Assembly (NCBI RefSeq): GCF_900601905.1
Contig: NZ_UWFA01000383.1
Span: 310,001-374,000 of the forward strand
DNA from: Pseudomonas viridiflava
GTDB lineage: Bacteria > Pseudomonadota > Gammaproteobacteria > Pseudomonadales > Pseudomonadaceae
Direction: 5' to 3'
Length of the DNA: 64,000 bases
How positions within the stretch are numbered: the stretch's first letter is position 1; every line of letters starts with the position of its first letter. This document shows, piece after piece, positions 36,998 to 45,847 of this stretch. A model generated the notes under the pieces. It saw only the letters and a list, made by a program, of their open reading frames with translations, had not been told where the DNA came from and did not search any database. A program made the translations under genes and the position numbers.

Positions 36998-37030
36998 ATT
37001 GCGTGGGCTGCTCAAGGGCACCCACGCAAT
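36998..37030. terminator. Hairpin between convergent genes
   Basis: ATTGCGTGGG pairs perfectly with CCCACGCAAT around a 13-base loop, with a further CAGGT/ACCTG outside it. It lies in the 80-base gap between the carrier and the amidohydrolase and could end both transcripts. No T-run. Confidence 0.6.
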
Positions 37031-37047
37031 ACCTGAGGCTGGGGCCT

Positions 37048-38277
37048 TCACCGGGCGCCCGGCTTGAGCAGCGTTCCGACCGGGCGCTCAAAGGTTTGCC
37101 GACCTGCCTTGAAACCCATCAATGGCACGCTGATTTCTGCAATCACTGCCGCAGCCGAGGGCGCATCAAAGACGATGAAATCGGCGCGGCAGCCCGGTTG
37201 CAGGCCGTAATCGCGTAGCCGAAGCAGACGTGCGGATTCGCTGGAAACCCAGGCCAGGCACTGCAGCAATTGCGGCACCGTGCCCATCTGGCTGACATTG
37301 GCGAACAGATTGGCCTGACGGATCAGCGATGCATCGCCATAGGGGGTGAACGGGTTGCCGAGGTTGTTGGTGGACACCGAGCAGGTCACGCCGCAGGCCT
37401 GCAGATGCGCCAGTGGTGCCAGCCCGCGCGGTTTGTTGTGAAACGACTCGCGGCCCATCAGAAACAGATCGGTGCTGGGCAGGCAGGTGACGTGCACGCC
37501 GACCTTGGCCAGATGCAGGCCCAGTACGGTCATTTGCTCTTTGGGTAAGGTCGACAGTTTGGTCACATGGCCAATCGTCACTCGTCCGCCCCAGCCATGC
37601 AGTTGCGTGCAACGCGCGACTTCCATGACCGTCATGCCTTGCGGGTTCAGGTCAAAATCCAGATGCAGGTCCAGGTCACAGTCGTACTGCACCGCCAGCT
37701 CGAACAGCCGCTGGATTTGCCCGGTGGGGTCGCTGTCCATGTAGGGACAGCCGCCCAGCACCGTTGCGCCGCTTTCCAGTGCCTGGCACAACAGCTGTTC
37801 GGTACCGGGGTTATCGAGCATCCCTTCCTGTGGGAACACGCAGATTTCCAGGCTGATCGCCCAGGCGTAATCCGCTTGTAGGCGGCGGATGGCGTTAAAC
37901 CCGGTCAAACCGATCTGCGGGTCCAGTTCCACATGGGTGCGCATGTGAGTAGTGCCTTGCAGGATGGCTTTGTCCAGCACCTGAGCGCCACGCTGGTAGA
38001 CGTCCTCTTCGGTGAATTCGGCCTTGGCTGCCCGCGTCTGGGCAACGGCTTCGGCCAGTGTGCCTTGCTCCAGATGGCAGCGCTGCATGATGCAGGCTTT
38101 GTCCAGATGGATATGGGTTTCGATCAGCCCCGGCATCAGCAATCTGCCCTGCAGATCCAGGGTTTGCCACTGCGTGGAGGCGGGGCTGAAGGCTTCGACA
38201 AAGTAGCCGTCTTCGACCCGCAGACTGGCGCAGGCCGTATCGCCGACTCGGGCGTTGATGATGTTCAGGGCACTCAT
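37048..38277 (-). CDS. Cytosine deaminase/AtzC-like amidohydrolase
   Basis: 409 residues of the amidohydrolase superfamily. First metal pair His55/His57 in ETHIHLDK, then a His in DLHLDFD and TIGHVTK. At the place where cytosine deaminase has the metal-ligating Asp, the sequence reads SVSTNNLGNPFTPYGD, with no Asp at the expected point, so chemistry may differ. It is the last gene of the transporter operon (4-base overlap), suggesting that it acts on the imported compound, probably an N-heterocycle or an amide. Substrate unknown. Confidence 0.83.
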   Translation of the reverse strand: MSALNIINARVGDTACASLRVEDGYFVEAFSPASTQWQTLDLQGRLLMPGLIETHIHLDKACIMQRCHLEQGTLAEAVAQTRAAKAEFTEEDVYQRGAQVLDKAILQGTTHMRTHVELDPQIGLTGFNAIRRLQADYAWAISLEICVFPQEGMLDNPGTEQLLCQALESGATVLGGCPYMDSDPTGQIQRLFELAVQYDCDLDLHLDFDLNPQGMTVMEVARCTQLHGWGGRVTIGHVTKLSTLPKEQMTVLGLHLAKVGVHVTCLPSTDLFLMGRESFHNKPRGLAPLAHLQACGVTCSVSTNNLGNPFTPYGDASLIRQANLFANVSQMGTVPQLLQCLAWVSSESARLLRLRDYGLQPGCRADFIVFDAPSAAAVIAEISVPLMGFKAGRQTFERPVGTLLKPGAR

Positions 38278-40784
38278 GCGCAGACTCCTTGTTGAGGGGC
38301 GGCGCTTTCACCCAGATAAGCCGCCGCCAGCTCTTTATCGTCACGCAGTTCAGCCGCGCTGGCGGATTTGACGATGCGCCCGGTTTCCAGCACATAGGCG
38401 CGGTCGGCCACTTGCAGGGCCAGGTTGGCCATCTGGTCCACCAGCAAAATGGTCACGCCCTCATCGCGCAGCGCCGACAGGGCGTCATACAGCTCGCCAA
38501 TCATGGCAGGCGACAAGCCCAGTGACGGTTCGTCGAGCAGGAGGATTTTCGGTTTGGCCATCAGCCCGCGACCCACCGCGACCATCTGTTGTTCGCCACC
38601 GGAAAGCAGCCCGGCCGGGTTGTCGATGCGATCACGCAGACGCGGGAAACGTTTGAGAATGGCCTCGATTTCGGCGTTGGCGTCGAAGGCTTCTCGGCGG
38701 GAATAGCCACCCAGCAGCAGGTTGTCGCGCACACTCAGATACGGGAACACCTGCCGACCTTCCGGGACCAGCGCCAGGCCCTGTGCAGCAATGCTGCTGG
38801 CGCTGGCGTGTTCGATGCTTTCGTTGTCCAGCAGGATGCTGCCGCGGGTGGCGCGATGCAGCCCGGCCAGGCATTGCAGAATGCTGGATTTGCCAGCGCC
38901 ATTTGCACCCAGAATGGCCACCAGCTCGCCGGGGTTGACCAGCAGGTTGACCTTGTCGACCACCGCCGACGCTCCGTAATCGATGACCAGATCCTTGACG
39001 TACAGGCGCGCATCACGGCTGCCATCCCACACCTGTTGGCGGGGTGTGGCCTGGTAATCGGTGCCGCCCAGATACGCCGCGATCACCTGCGGGTTCTGGC
39101 GGATCTCGCTGGGCGGACCGCTGGCGATGGGTTTGCCCGCATCAAGCACCAGCAAGTGTTCGGACACCGACATGACCAACGCCATGTCGTGCTCCACCAG
39201 GATGACCGTCAGACCGAACCCTGCCAGTTTGCGCAGCAGTGCAGCCAGCTCGTCGGTATCACGACGGCTCAGGCCCGCAGCCGGTTCGTCGAGCAGCAAC
39301 ACGGCTGGCGCCGTCGCCAGCGCCCGGGCGATTTCCACCAGCCGTCGATCCACGTGGGGCAGATCTTCAGCAGCGATATTCACCTCGCCGCGATAACCGA
39401 CCAGGGCCAGCAGGTCCAGGGCGAGGCTGCGCTGCTCTGTGCTGGCGCGGCTGAATGGCAGGCCCAGACGGCCTTTCTGCATGGCCACCAGCAGGTTGTC
39501 CAGCACTGACATCTCGCCGAACAACAGGGTGGTCTGATAGGTGCGGGCGATACCGGCGCGGGCGCTTTGCCAGGCGGGCAGACCAGCCAGTGGCTGTTGC
39601 AGCTCGATCTGGCCGCTGTCCGGCGCGTAGAAACCGCTGATCATATTCAGCACCGTGGTTTTCCCCGCGCCGTTGGGGCCGATGATGCTGGTGATGCTGC
39701 CCGCAGGCGCATGCAGACTGACATGCTGCGCCGCCTGCACGCCGCCGAAGCGGATGCCGATGTCGGTGATACGCAACCCGCTGGACGGCCCACGGCTGCG
39801 CAAATACTCAGCGATGCGCGGGTCATTGCTGGCAGCAGGTGCCCGCAATGAGGTGGGCCTGATCCAGCGCCGGGCGAGCGCGCCCAGCAGGCCGTTGGGG
39901 GCGATCCACAGCACCAGCAGCAGGAGCACCGAGAAAATCAGCAAGCGGTATTCGGCGAAATCCGAGAGCAACTCTGGCACCAGCACGATCAGCAGCGCAC
40001 CGATCAGCGGCCCGAACAGCATGCCGCTGCCGCCGACGATCACCGCGAGGACAAACAGGATTGACTGCGAGAACGGAAAGGATTCCGGGTTGATGAACAT
40101 CAGCAGCGGCGCCAGCAGACCACCGGCCAGACCGGTCAGGGCCGCAGACAGGGCAAAGGCCAGGGTCTTGCTCAGCACCGGGTTGAAGCCCAGCGAGCGC
40201 GCCGCGATCTCCGATGCCTTCACCGCACGCATGGCCTTGCCCCAACTGCTCTGGCTCAAGCGCTGATAGAACACCAACGCGCCGATCATCAACCCGGCGG
40301 CCAGCAGCGCCAGAAGGATCGCGGGGTCGAGACCGGCGAATTCCGGCAGCGGGATACCCATCAATCCGTTGGAACCACCGGTGATGTCGCGCCACTCGAT
40401 CAGTCCGTGATGCACCACGAAGGCGAAGGCAATGGTGATCATCGCCAGGTAAGGACCGCTGACCCGTAACGCCGGAATTGCCAGCAGTGCGCCGATCAAT
40501 CCTGCAACCATGCCCGCCAGTGGCAACGCCAGCCACAGGGGCCAGCCGGCCATGGTCAACAAGGCCGATACATAAGCGCCGATGGCGTAGAACGCGATAT
40601 GGCCGAAGGAAATCTGCCCGCTCAGGCCAATCAGGATATTCAGGCCTATACCCACCACCGCCGCCAGGGCGCAGAGGGTGAAAACCAGTAGTGAGTAGCT
40701 GTCCAGCGTGAACGCCATGACGCCGCAAGTGGCGCCCAGCAGGACGATGAACAGCGAAGCCGCAAGGGATTTGCTGTCTTTCAT
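38274..40784 (-). CDS. Triple fusion: LivM-type permease + LivG-type ATPase + LivF-type ATPase
   Basis: 836 residues in one uninterrupted frame. Residues 1-308 are a branched-chain amino acid-type permease with about 9-10 helices. Residues 336-575 are the first ATPase (Walker A GPNGAGKT at 369-376, Walker B LLLDEPAAGL). Residues 595-826 are the second ATPase (Walker A GANGAGKS 626-633, signature LSGGEQQ, Walker B LLLDEPSLGL). In the first ATPase the signature motif reads LPHVDR instead of the glycine-containing form, so one of the two ATP sites may be degenerate. The start overlaps the LivH-type permease stop by 4 bases. Upstream in-frame sequence in the permease gene is not part of this protein. 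Confidence 0.93.
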   Translation of the reverse strand: MKDSKSLAASLFIVLLGATCGVMAFTLDSYSLLVFTLCALAAVVGIGLNILIGLSGQISFGHIAFYAIGAYVSALLTMAGWPLWLALPLAGMVAGLIGALLAIPALRVSGPYLAMITIAFAFVVHHGLIEWRDITGGSNGLMGIPLPEFAGLDPAILLALLAAGLMIGALVFYQRLSQSSWGKAMRAVKASEIAARSLGFNPVLSKTLAFALSAALTGLAGGLLAPLLMFINPESFPFSQSILFVLAVIVGGSGMLFGPLIGALLIVLVPELLSDFAEYRLLIFSVLLLLVLWIAPNGLLGALARRWIRPTSLRAPAASNDPRIAEYLRSRGPSSGLRITDIGIRFGGVQAAQHVSLHAPAGSITSIIGPNGAGKTTVLNMISGFYAPDSGQIELQQPLAGLPAWQSARAGIARTYQTTLLFGEMSVLDNLLVAMQKGRLGLPFSRASTEQRSLALDLLALVGYRGEVNIAAEDLPHVDRRLVEIARALATAPAVLLLDEPAAGLSRRDTDELAALLRKLAGFGLTVILVEHDMALVMSVSEHLLVLDAGKPIASGPPSEIRQNPQVIAAYLGGTDYQATPRQQVWDGSRDARLYVKDLVIDYGASAVVDKVNLLVNPGELVAILGANGAGKSSILQCLAGLHRATRGSILLDNESIEHASASSIAAQGLALVPEGRQVFPYLSVRDNLLLGGYSRREAFDANAEIEAILKRFPRLRDRIDNPAGLLSGGEQQMVAVGRGLMAKPKILLLDEPSLGLSPAMIGELYDALSALRDEGVTILLVDQMANLALQVADRAYVLETGRIVKSASAAELRDDKELAAAYLGESAAPQQGVCA

Positions 40785-41650
40785 ACTTTCACCAGTGCCT
40801 TGCTGCCGAACAGCCCGTTGGGACGAATCGCCAAGGCCAGGATGACCAGTGCGAAGGTAAATATCTGGGTGAAGGCCGAGCCGAAGTACAGGGTGATCAG
40901 CGCCTCCGCGAGCCCGAACAACAGCCCGGCCGCAAACACCCCGCCCGCGCTGGCGATGCCACCAAGAATGGCAACCGCGAAGGCTTTGAGGCCGAACAGC
41001 ATGCCCATCTCCGCGTTGACGCTGAACAGCGGCGCAATCAGCAAGCCGGCAATCGCCGCAAACACCGTGGAGAGGGCGAAGGCCATGGCCACCACTCGAT
41101 TGACGTTGATGCCCATCAGCATCGCGGCCCGGGGGTTTTGCACGCAGGCCTCCAGAACCTTGCCAAGCCGGGTGTAACGCCGTACCAGATACAGCCCCAG
41201 GGCAATCGCTGCGCCCGCCAGCGGGATGAGCAGCTGCAAGGCCCCGACGTTGTTGCCGAACAACTGGACATTGAGATTGACCAGGCTGCTTTCGAACTGA
41301 CGCGGTTCCTTGCCAAACGTGAAGAGCGCCAGGTTGTCCACCAGAATCCCGCCTGCCACCGTCGCCATCAGCCAGGCCTGGGAGCCGCGACTGTGGAAAG
41401 GCCGCACCAGCCAGCGCTCGATCGCCAGGCCGTACAAGGCGCAGAGCAGCAGGGTCAGCGGCAACGCCAGCCACAGCGGCCAGCTCCAGGTGATGCAAAA
41501 GGTGTAGCCCGTTACCGCGCCGACCATCATGGCGCTGCCCTGGGCAAAGTTGACGGTGCGCGAGACAACGTAGGTCAGGTGAAAACCCAACGCCAGCAAC
41601 GCGTACATGCTGCCCAGACCGAGGCCGGTGACGATAGCGGCGGTGAACAT
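40781..41650 (-). CDS. LivH-type ABC permease
   Basis: 289-residue inner membrane protein with about 8 helices, of the branched-chain-amino-acid/urea permease group (NFAQGSAMMVGAV; AILGGIASAGGVFAAG). It pairs with the fused permease to form the channel. The start follows 25 bases after the binding protein stop. Confidence 0.9.
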   Translation of the reverse strand: MFTAAIVTGLGLGSMYALLALGFHLTYVVSRTVNFAQGSAMMVGAVTGYTFCITWSWPLWLALPLTLLLCALYGLAIERWLVRPFHSRGSQAWLMATVAGGILVDNLALFTFGKEPRQFESSLVNLNVQLFGNNVGALQLLIPLAGAAIALGLYLVRRYTRLGKVLEACVQNPRAAMLMGINVNRVVAMAFALSTVFAAIAGLLIAPLFSVNAEMGMLFGLKAFAVAILGGIASAGGVFAAGLLFGLAEALITLYFGSAFTQIFTFALVILALAIRPNGLFGSKALVKV

Positions 41651-41675
41651 GGTGGCGACTCCTTGAAGGCTTGGC

Positions 41676-42860
41676 TTACGGCTTGAGCGGCACGATCTGG
41701 TCGTTGACGAAGTGCGTGAACAGATAATCGTCAGGCCCGAGCGCGTCGTGTTTCTGCGCGGTGAACGGCTGCTTGTAATGCTTGATCAAACCGTCGTATT
41801 CGCTGATCGCATAAAAGCCGTCACGCACCGCTTTGCCGTCGGTGCTGCCCGCTTTCTCGATGGCCTGTGCCGCCAGATGCAGCGCGTCATAAGCATTGGC
41901 GATGCCCACCGCCGGGGTTACGTCAGCCAGGGTTTTTATCTGTGGGTAAGCGGCCTTGAGCGCAGTCAGCAGGGCGTCGCCCTTGGCGCTGTTGTGCTCG
42001 GTGAACACGTAGGTCTGGATGAAATGCACCCGCGAGGCGTTCGGGCCTGCCAGTTCACCAAACCGACCACCGGCCGGACCCCAGTGGGAAACCACCGGCA
42101 CGTCCCAACCCATGCGATCCAGCGATTTCACCACTTGAGCCGAAGGGCCGACGTTGCCGACCATCAGCAAGGTATCTGCGCCAGCGTTTTTCAGGCGTGT
42201 CAGCTGCGGCACCACATCCAGATCGCTGTCCTGAATACGCTCGACCCCGGCATTGGCCAGGCCGCGTTTTTCCAGGGCGCGCTTGAAGCCCGCCTCGTTG
42301 GATTCCCCCCATGGGTTGTTGATGAGGATCATGCCCGGCTTCTTCATGCCGTTATCCACGCCGTACTTCACCAGCGCTTCGTCCACCAGTTCATCCACCG
42401 CCGAGACCCGGAAGACATAGTTATCGGCTGCGCCGTTTTCAGTGATCTTGGTACCTGCGGCCCAGATGCCCATGAACGGTACTTTCATCTGGTTGGCCAG
42501 CGGCACGATTGCCAGCGATACCGGGGTATCGAGGCCACCAAACAGGACGGTGACTTTTTCCCGCTGGACCAGCTCGCGTGCTGCGAGCATGCCTTTGGAA
42601 GGGTTGCTTTCATCGTCACGCCGCACCAGCTCCAGCGGACGACCGAGTACACCCCCTTTGGCGTTGACTTCGTTGATCGCCATGGTCAGGCCGCGGGTCA
42701 ATGCTTCGCCGGACTTTGCCGATTGACCGGAAAGGGCTGCGACCAGACCGACCTTGATCGGTTCGGCGGCTTGCGTACCGCCCGATATGGCCACGGTAAG
42801 CGTGACTGCCGCAGCCACGGGAAACAGCAGACGTTGCAGGTTTGGAAGCCGGATGGCCAT
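41676..42860 (-). CDS. Branched-chain-type substrate-binding protein
   Basis: 394 residues with a signal peptide (cut near TQAA/EP) and a Leu/Ile/Val-type binding fold (KVGLVAALSGQSAKSGEALTRG). First gene of the operon; a ribosome site (aggag) precedes ATG 42860, and tandem palindromes lie immediately upstream. The ligand is not established; this family also binds amides, urea and aromatic acids. Confidence 0.9.
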   Translation of the reverse strand: MAIRLPNLQRLLFPVAAAVTLTVAISGGTQAAEPIKVGLVAALSGQSAKSGEALTRGLTMAINEVNAKGGVLGRPLELVRRDDESNPSKGMLAARELVQREKVTVLFGGLDTPVSLAIVPLANQMKVPFMGIWAAGTKITENGAADNYVFRVSAVDELVDEALVKYGVDNGMKKPGMILINNPWGESNEAGFKRALEKRGLANAGVERIQDSDLDVVPQLTRLKNAGADTLLMVGNVGPSAQVVKSLDRMGWDVPVVSHWGPAGGRFGELAGPNASRVHFIQTYVFTEHNSAKGDALLTALKAAYPQIKTLADVTPAVGIANAYDALHLAAQAIEKAGSTDGKAVRDGFYAISEYDGLIKHYKQPFTAQKHDALGPDDYLFTHFVNDQIVPLKP

Positions 42861-42874
42861 AGGTCATTCTCCTG

Positions 42875-42906
42875 ATTGCTAGCAGTTGCATATTTATTGC
42901 TAGCAA
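42875..42906. promoter_or_regulatory. Tandem TTGCTAGCAA palindromes upstream of the transporter operon
   Basis: TTGCTAGCAA at 42897-42906 is a perfect 10-base palindrome; TTGCTAGCAG at 42876-42885 is a 9/10 copy. They are 21 bases apart, two helical turns, and flank an AT-rich stretch (taaatat on the minus strand) directly upstream of the ribosome site, a position suited to a repressor site. Confidence 0.55.
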
Positions 42907-43047
42907 GTAGGATGCCAGTCAGTGTTGCCCGGTAAACCGCCAACATTCGGGCGATTTACCGCAGGTTAGCGCGCCAATATGCAGCGCTTCGCACCAAGTC
43001 AAGGCGTGAAGGGCCGCTTGATAATGTTTGAGTCAGGAGAGTCAGCG

Positions 43048-43446
43048 ATGTCGGAAGCCAATAAAGACGTACAGATTGTTAGCAATTTTCTGGAGGCGTC
43101 CATGGCCCCTGATCCGGTCCGCGCCGCAACCTTCATGAGTGCCGATGTGAAGATCACCTTCACCGGTGGCCGGGTGATGCCGACGCCGCAGGACATCACC
43201 GCGTTCAATGGCGCACGTTACAGCTGGGTCAAGAAGGCACTGGGCAACTTCGACTGGATGGATCGCGGCGACCATACCGTGGTGTATTCCAATGGCACGC
43301 TCTATGGCGAGTGGCCGGATGGCAGCAGTTTTTCCGGCAATCGTTACCTGGACCGCTTCGAAGTGCGGGATGGCAAGATCACGCACATGGATGTCTGGAA
43401 CGACAGCGCCGAGTGGATCCTGATGCCTGAAATTGCCAAGGGTTGA
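43048..43446 (+). CDS. NTF2-like/SnoaL-type protein
   Basis: 132-residue nuclear transport factor 2-like fold (a small alpha+beta cone that often binds or isomerises small molecules). The start at 43048 follows aggaga with good spacing; an ATG at 43024 is an alternative. It is divergent from the fused transporter operon with a 187-base gap, and may share its regulator. Substrate unknown. Confidence 0.8.
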   Translation: MSEANKDVQIVSNFLEASMAPDPVRAATFMSADVKITFTGGRVMPTPQDITAFNGARYSWVKKALGNFDWMDRGDHTVVYSNGTLYGEWPDGSSFSGNRYLDRFEVRDGKITHMDVWNDSAEWILMPEIAKG

Positions 43447-43524
43447 TCGAGTGACGTGTTGAGTGCGTTCTGGATGAGGGCCGCGATGAGCAATGAATGT
43501 CTGCCGCCCAGTGATCACGGTACC

Positions 43525-43613
43525 CGTAGGAGCGGCTTCAGCCGCGAGGGGTGGGAATATCCAGTGCAGATTTTCCGGCTGCACTATCGCTCGCGGCTAA
43601 AGCCGTTCCTACA
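43525..43613. repeat. REP-like inverted pair (aggagcggcttcagcc type)
   Basis: cgtaggagcggcttcagccg at the left and cggctaaagccgttcctac at the right, in the 200-base gap between two convergent genes. The best preserved copy of this family in the window. Confidence 0.82.
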
Positions 43614-43648
43614 GAAAAAAGCGTTCCAGTCCACTGCACGCAATGGCT

Positions 43649-44536
43649 TTACACAAGGTACTTGTTGAACCACGCCAATGTCCGGTCCCACGCCAGTTTG
43701 GCGGCGGCTTCGTCGTAACGCGGGGTCGAATCGTTATGGAAGCCGTGATTGACGCCCGGATAGACATGCGCCTCATAGGTTTTGCCAGCCGCTTTCAATG
43801 CCTGCTCATAGGCCGCCGCACCTTCGTTGATGCGAGTGTCCAGTTCTGCGTAATGGATGAGCAGCGGGGCCTTGATTTTCGCGACGTCCTCAACGTTGGC
43901 CTGACGTCCGTAAAACGGTACTGCGGCGCCCAGTTCCGGGTAGGCCACTGCGGCAGCATTGGCCACGCCGCCGCCATAACAAAAGCCTGTTATGCCGACT
44001 TTTCCGGTGGACGCATCGTGTTTCATCATCCATTCAATGGCCGCGAAAAAGTCATTCATGAGCTTTTCCGGATTGACCGCCTGTTGCAGCTCTTTACCCT
44101 TATCGTCATTGCCGGGGTAGCCGCCCACCGAACTCAGCCCATCGGGCGCCAGCGCAATGAAACCGGCCTTTGCAACTCGCCGGGCGACGTCTTCGATATA
44201 AGGATTGAGCCCACGGTTTTCATGCGCGACGACCACGGCTGGCAGCTTGCCGCTGGCCTTGGCGGGACGCACCAGATAGCCGCGCACCTGGCCGTGGCCC
44301 TTGGGGGAGGGGTAAGTGACGTACTCGGCGACGATGTCCGGGTCGGTGAATTCCACTTGCTGAGCCAGCGCGTAATTGGGGCTCAGGGATGCGAGCACAG
44401 CGCTGGCGGTCAGGCCGAACAGGGTGAACGCCGCTGCGCGATCAAGAAACTCGCGGCGGTTGATCTTGCCGTGGGCGTAATAGTCGTACAGCTCCAGCAG
44501 TTCCGGGGAAAAGTCTTTGGCGGTGAGACGTTCCAT
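43649..44536 (-). CDS. Dienelactone hydrolase family protein with Tat-like signal
   Basis: 295 residues. An N-terminal segment of about 25 residues is followed by NRREFLDRAAAFTLFGL, a twin-arginine-type signal, then an alpha/beta-hydrolase of the dienelactone hydrolase family with a Cys nucleophile in GFCYGGG, Asp in ELDTRIN and His in NHGFHND. It resembles the YghX group. It is probably exported folded; the substrate is unknown. Confidence 0.85.
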   Translation of the reverse strand: MERLTAKDFSPELLELYDYYAHGKINRREFLDRAAAFTLFGLTASAVLASLSPNYALAQQVEFTDPDIVAEYVTYPSPKGHGQVRGYLVRPAKASGKLPAVVVAHENRGLNPYIEDVARRVAKAGFIALAPDGLSSVGGYPGNDDKGKELQQAVNPEKLMNDFFAAIEWMMKHDASTGKVGITGFCYGGGVANAAAVAYPELGAAVPFYGRQANVEDVAKIKAPLLIHYAELDTRINEGAAAYEQALKAAGKTYEAHVYPGVNHGFHNDSTPRYDEAAAKLAWDRTLAWFNKYLV

Positions 44537-44722
44537 CTGTTCGTTCCTTCTTCGGTCTGTCGGCTGATTAAAGCAGCCTTTGGCGCACGGGCAAATGCCC
44601 GTCATGAAGACGATGCGGCACCTGCGGATCGCCGTGTGCGCACGCTCGGGGTATGATGGCGGCCGCTCCGGGCCGATGACGTCGCTCAAGAGCCTGTCTC
44701 AAGCCTGGAGCCGCCCATCTCG

Positions 44723-45427
44723 ATGTTCACCGTTACCCGTTTCCAAACCCCGCCATCCGAGCCGATCAAGAGCCAGATCATGCAAATGGTGGTCGACTAC
44801 GTCACTGACATCAGCATGGTCAACATCGCGCCCAGCAATCCCCTCTACAGCCTGTATCAATACGGGGTCGGCTTTGAAGTGCACCTCTATATCGAGGGCA
44901 TGGACGGATCGAAAGGGATTGCGGCTGAACTGATCGTGGCCCTGGATGCAGATGAGCCGGGCACTGTCATCGGCTTCCTGCTGTATCTGCCGGTCAAGGA
45001 CGATCCCCAGGCGTGCGCGGTCGCGTATATGGCGGTTCAGGCCAGTCGGCGGCGTCAGGGTGTGGCGCGGGCGATGCTCAAGGAAGTCACCGAGCGTTAT
45101 CCCCACGTGGAGTTGGCGTGTCGCCCGGCTGCGGTACCCCGTTTTGAAGCCATGGGTTTCCAGGTACTGGCAGCCCGCGGCCCACAGGTCTTGATGAACA
45201 CCCGGGACCACGGCACTGACGGCCTGGTCGCTGTGCTGGATGTGGCGCCGATCTATAACTCTCTGGAGATTCGGCAGATTCATTCGTATTTACTTCAGCA
45301 GCACGGAAAACGGCCGATGATAGAGGCCGAGAAGCAACGTGATCGGCATCTGGATCAACTGACGCGACAGGCCAGAGCACTGGTTGATGCGCGTTTGAGG
45401 CCGGCCTCGAACGATTCCATTGATTAA
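44723..45427 (+). CDS. GNAT family N-acetyltransferase
   Basis: 234 residues. The acetyl-CoA-binding motif A appears in VQASRRRQGVARAML (about 110-125), with the GNAT strands around it. The C-terminal 60 residues are an extra charged helical segment. It stands alone; the acceptor is unknown. Confidence 0.78.
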   Translation: MFTVTRFQTPPSEPIKSQIMQMVVDYVTDISMVNIAPSNPLYSLYQYGVGFEVHLYIEGMDGSKGIAAELIVALDADEPGTVIGFLLYLPVKDDPQACAVAYMAVQASRRRQGVARAMLKEVTERYPHVELACRPAAVPRFEAMGFQVLAARGPQVLMNTRDHGTDGLVAVLDVAPIYNSLEIRQIHSYLLQQHGKRPMIEAEKQRDRHLDQLTRQARALVDARLRPASNDSID

Positions 45428-45847
45428 ACGCCTGTTTGATTGTGGGTAAAAGTTCGCTCCGCAACCTGTATCCGATTACAATTGCCGACCGCGGTTCCCG
45501 AAACACGTGTACATATGTGCTTGACGTCACATGATCTTCTGATCCCGCAAGTATCAGATGTTGTTCCGTGAAACACCTGGGTGCTGGTTGTAATGGTTGT
45601 CGGAGCTGTTTTGTTTCGACGATGTACCAATTGATTCAATGTCGCTCAGCAGCTGAAAACAATGCCGAACAAAAAGTCAGCTCAGGGGAGACAGAAGTGA
45701 GGTTGAGGTCGATACATCAGCCTTGAATGTCCAATTGTTGGTCCTGCCGATTGTCGCCGTTCACGACATGCCACGTCGCATGCGTGTAGACGCGCAGCTA
45801 ATGCTCAGACTGACGATGGGATGACGTTCTATCCTGGAAATCACAGT
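45428..45847. other. 420-base mqo upstream region
   Basis: No gene is visible. The stretch is less GC-rich than its surroundings and holds a candidate CRP/Vfr site at 45516-45531 and probably the mqo promoter. Confidence 0.5.
45516..45531. promoter_or_regulatory. Candidate Vfr/CRP binding site
   Basis: TGTGCTTGACGTCACA fits the CRP/Vfr consensus TGTGA-N6-TCACA at 9 of 10 defined positions. It is 317 bases upstream of the mqo start, so its link to mqo is an inference. Confidence 0.45.

Noticed and set aside
38274..41498. Frame continuing 238 codons upstream of the triple fusion
   Set aside because: The extra part reads the LivH-type permease gene in a wrong frame; the true start at 40784 overlaps the LivH stop and gives the permease N-terminus.
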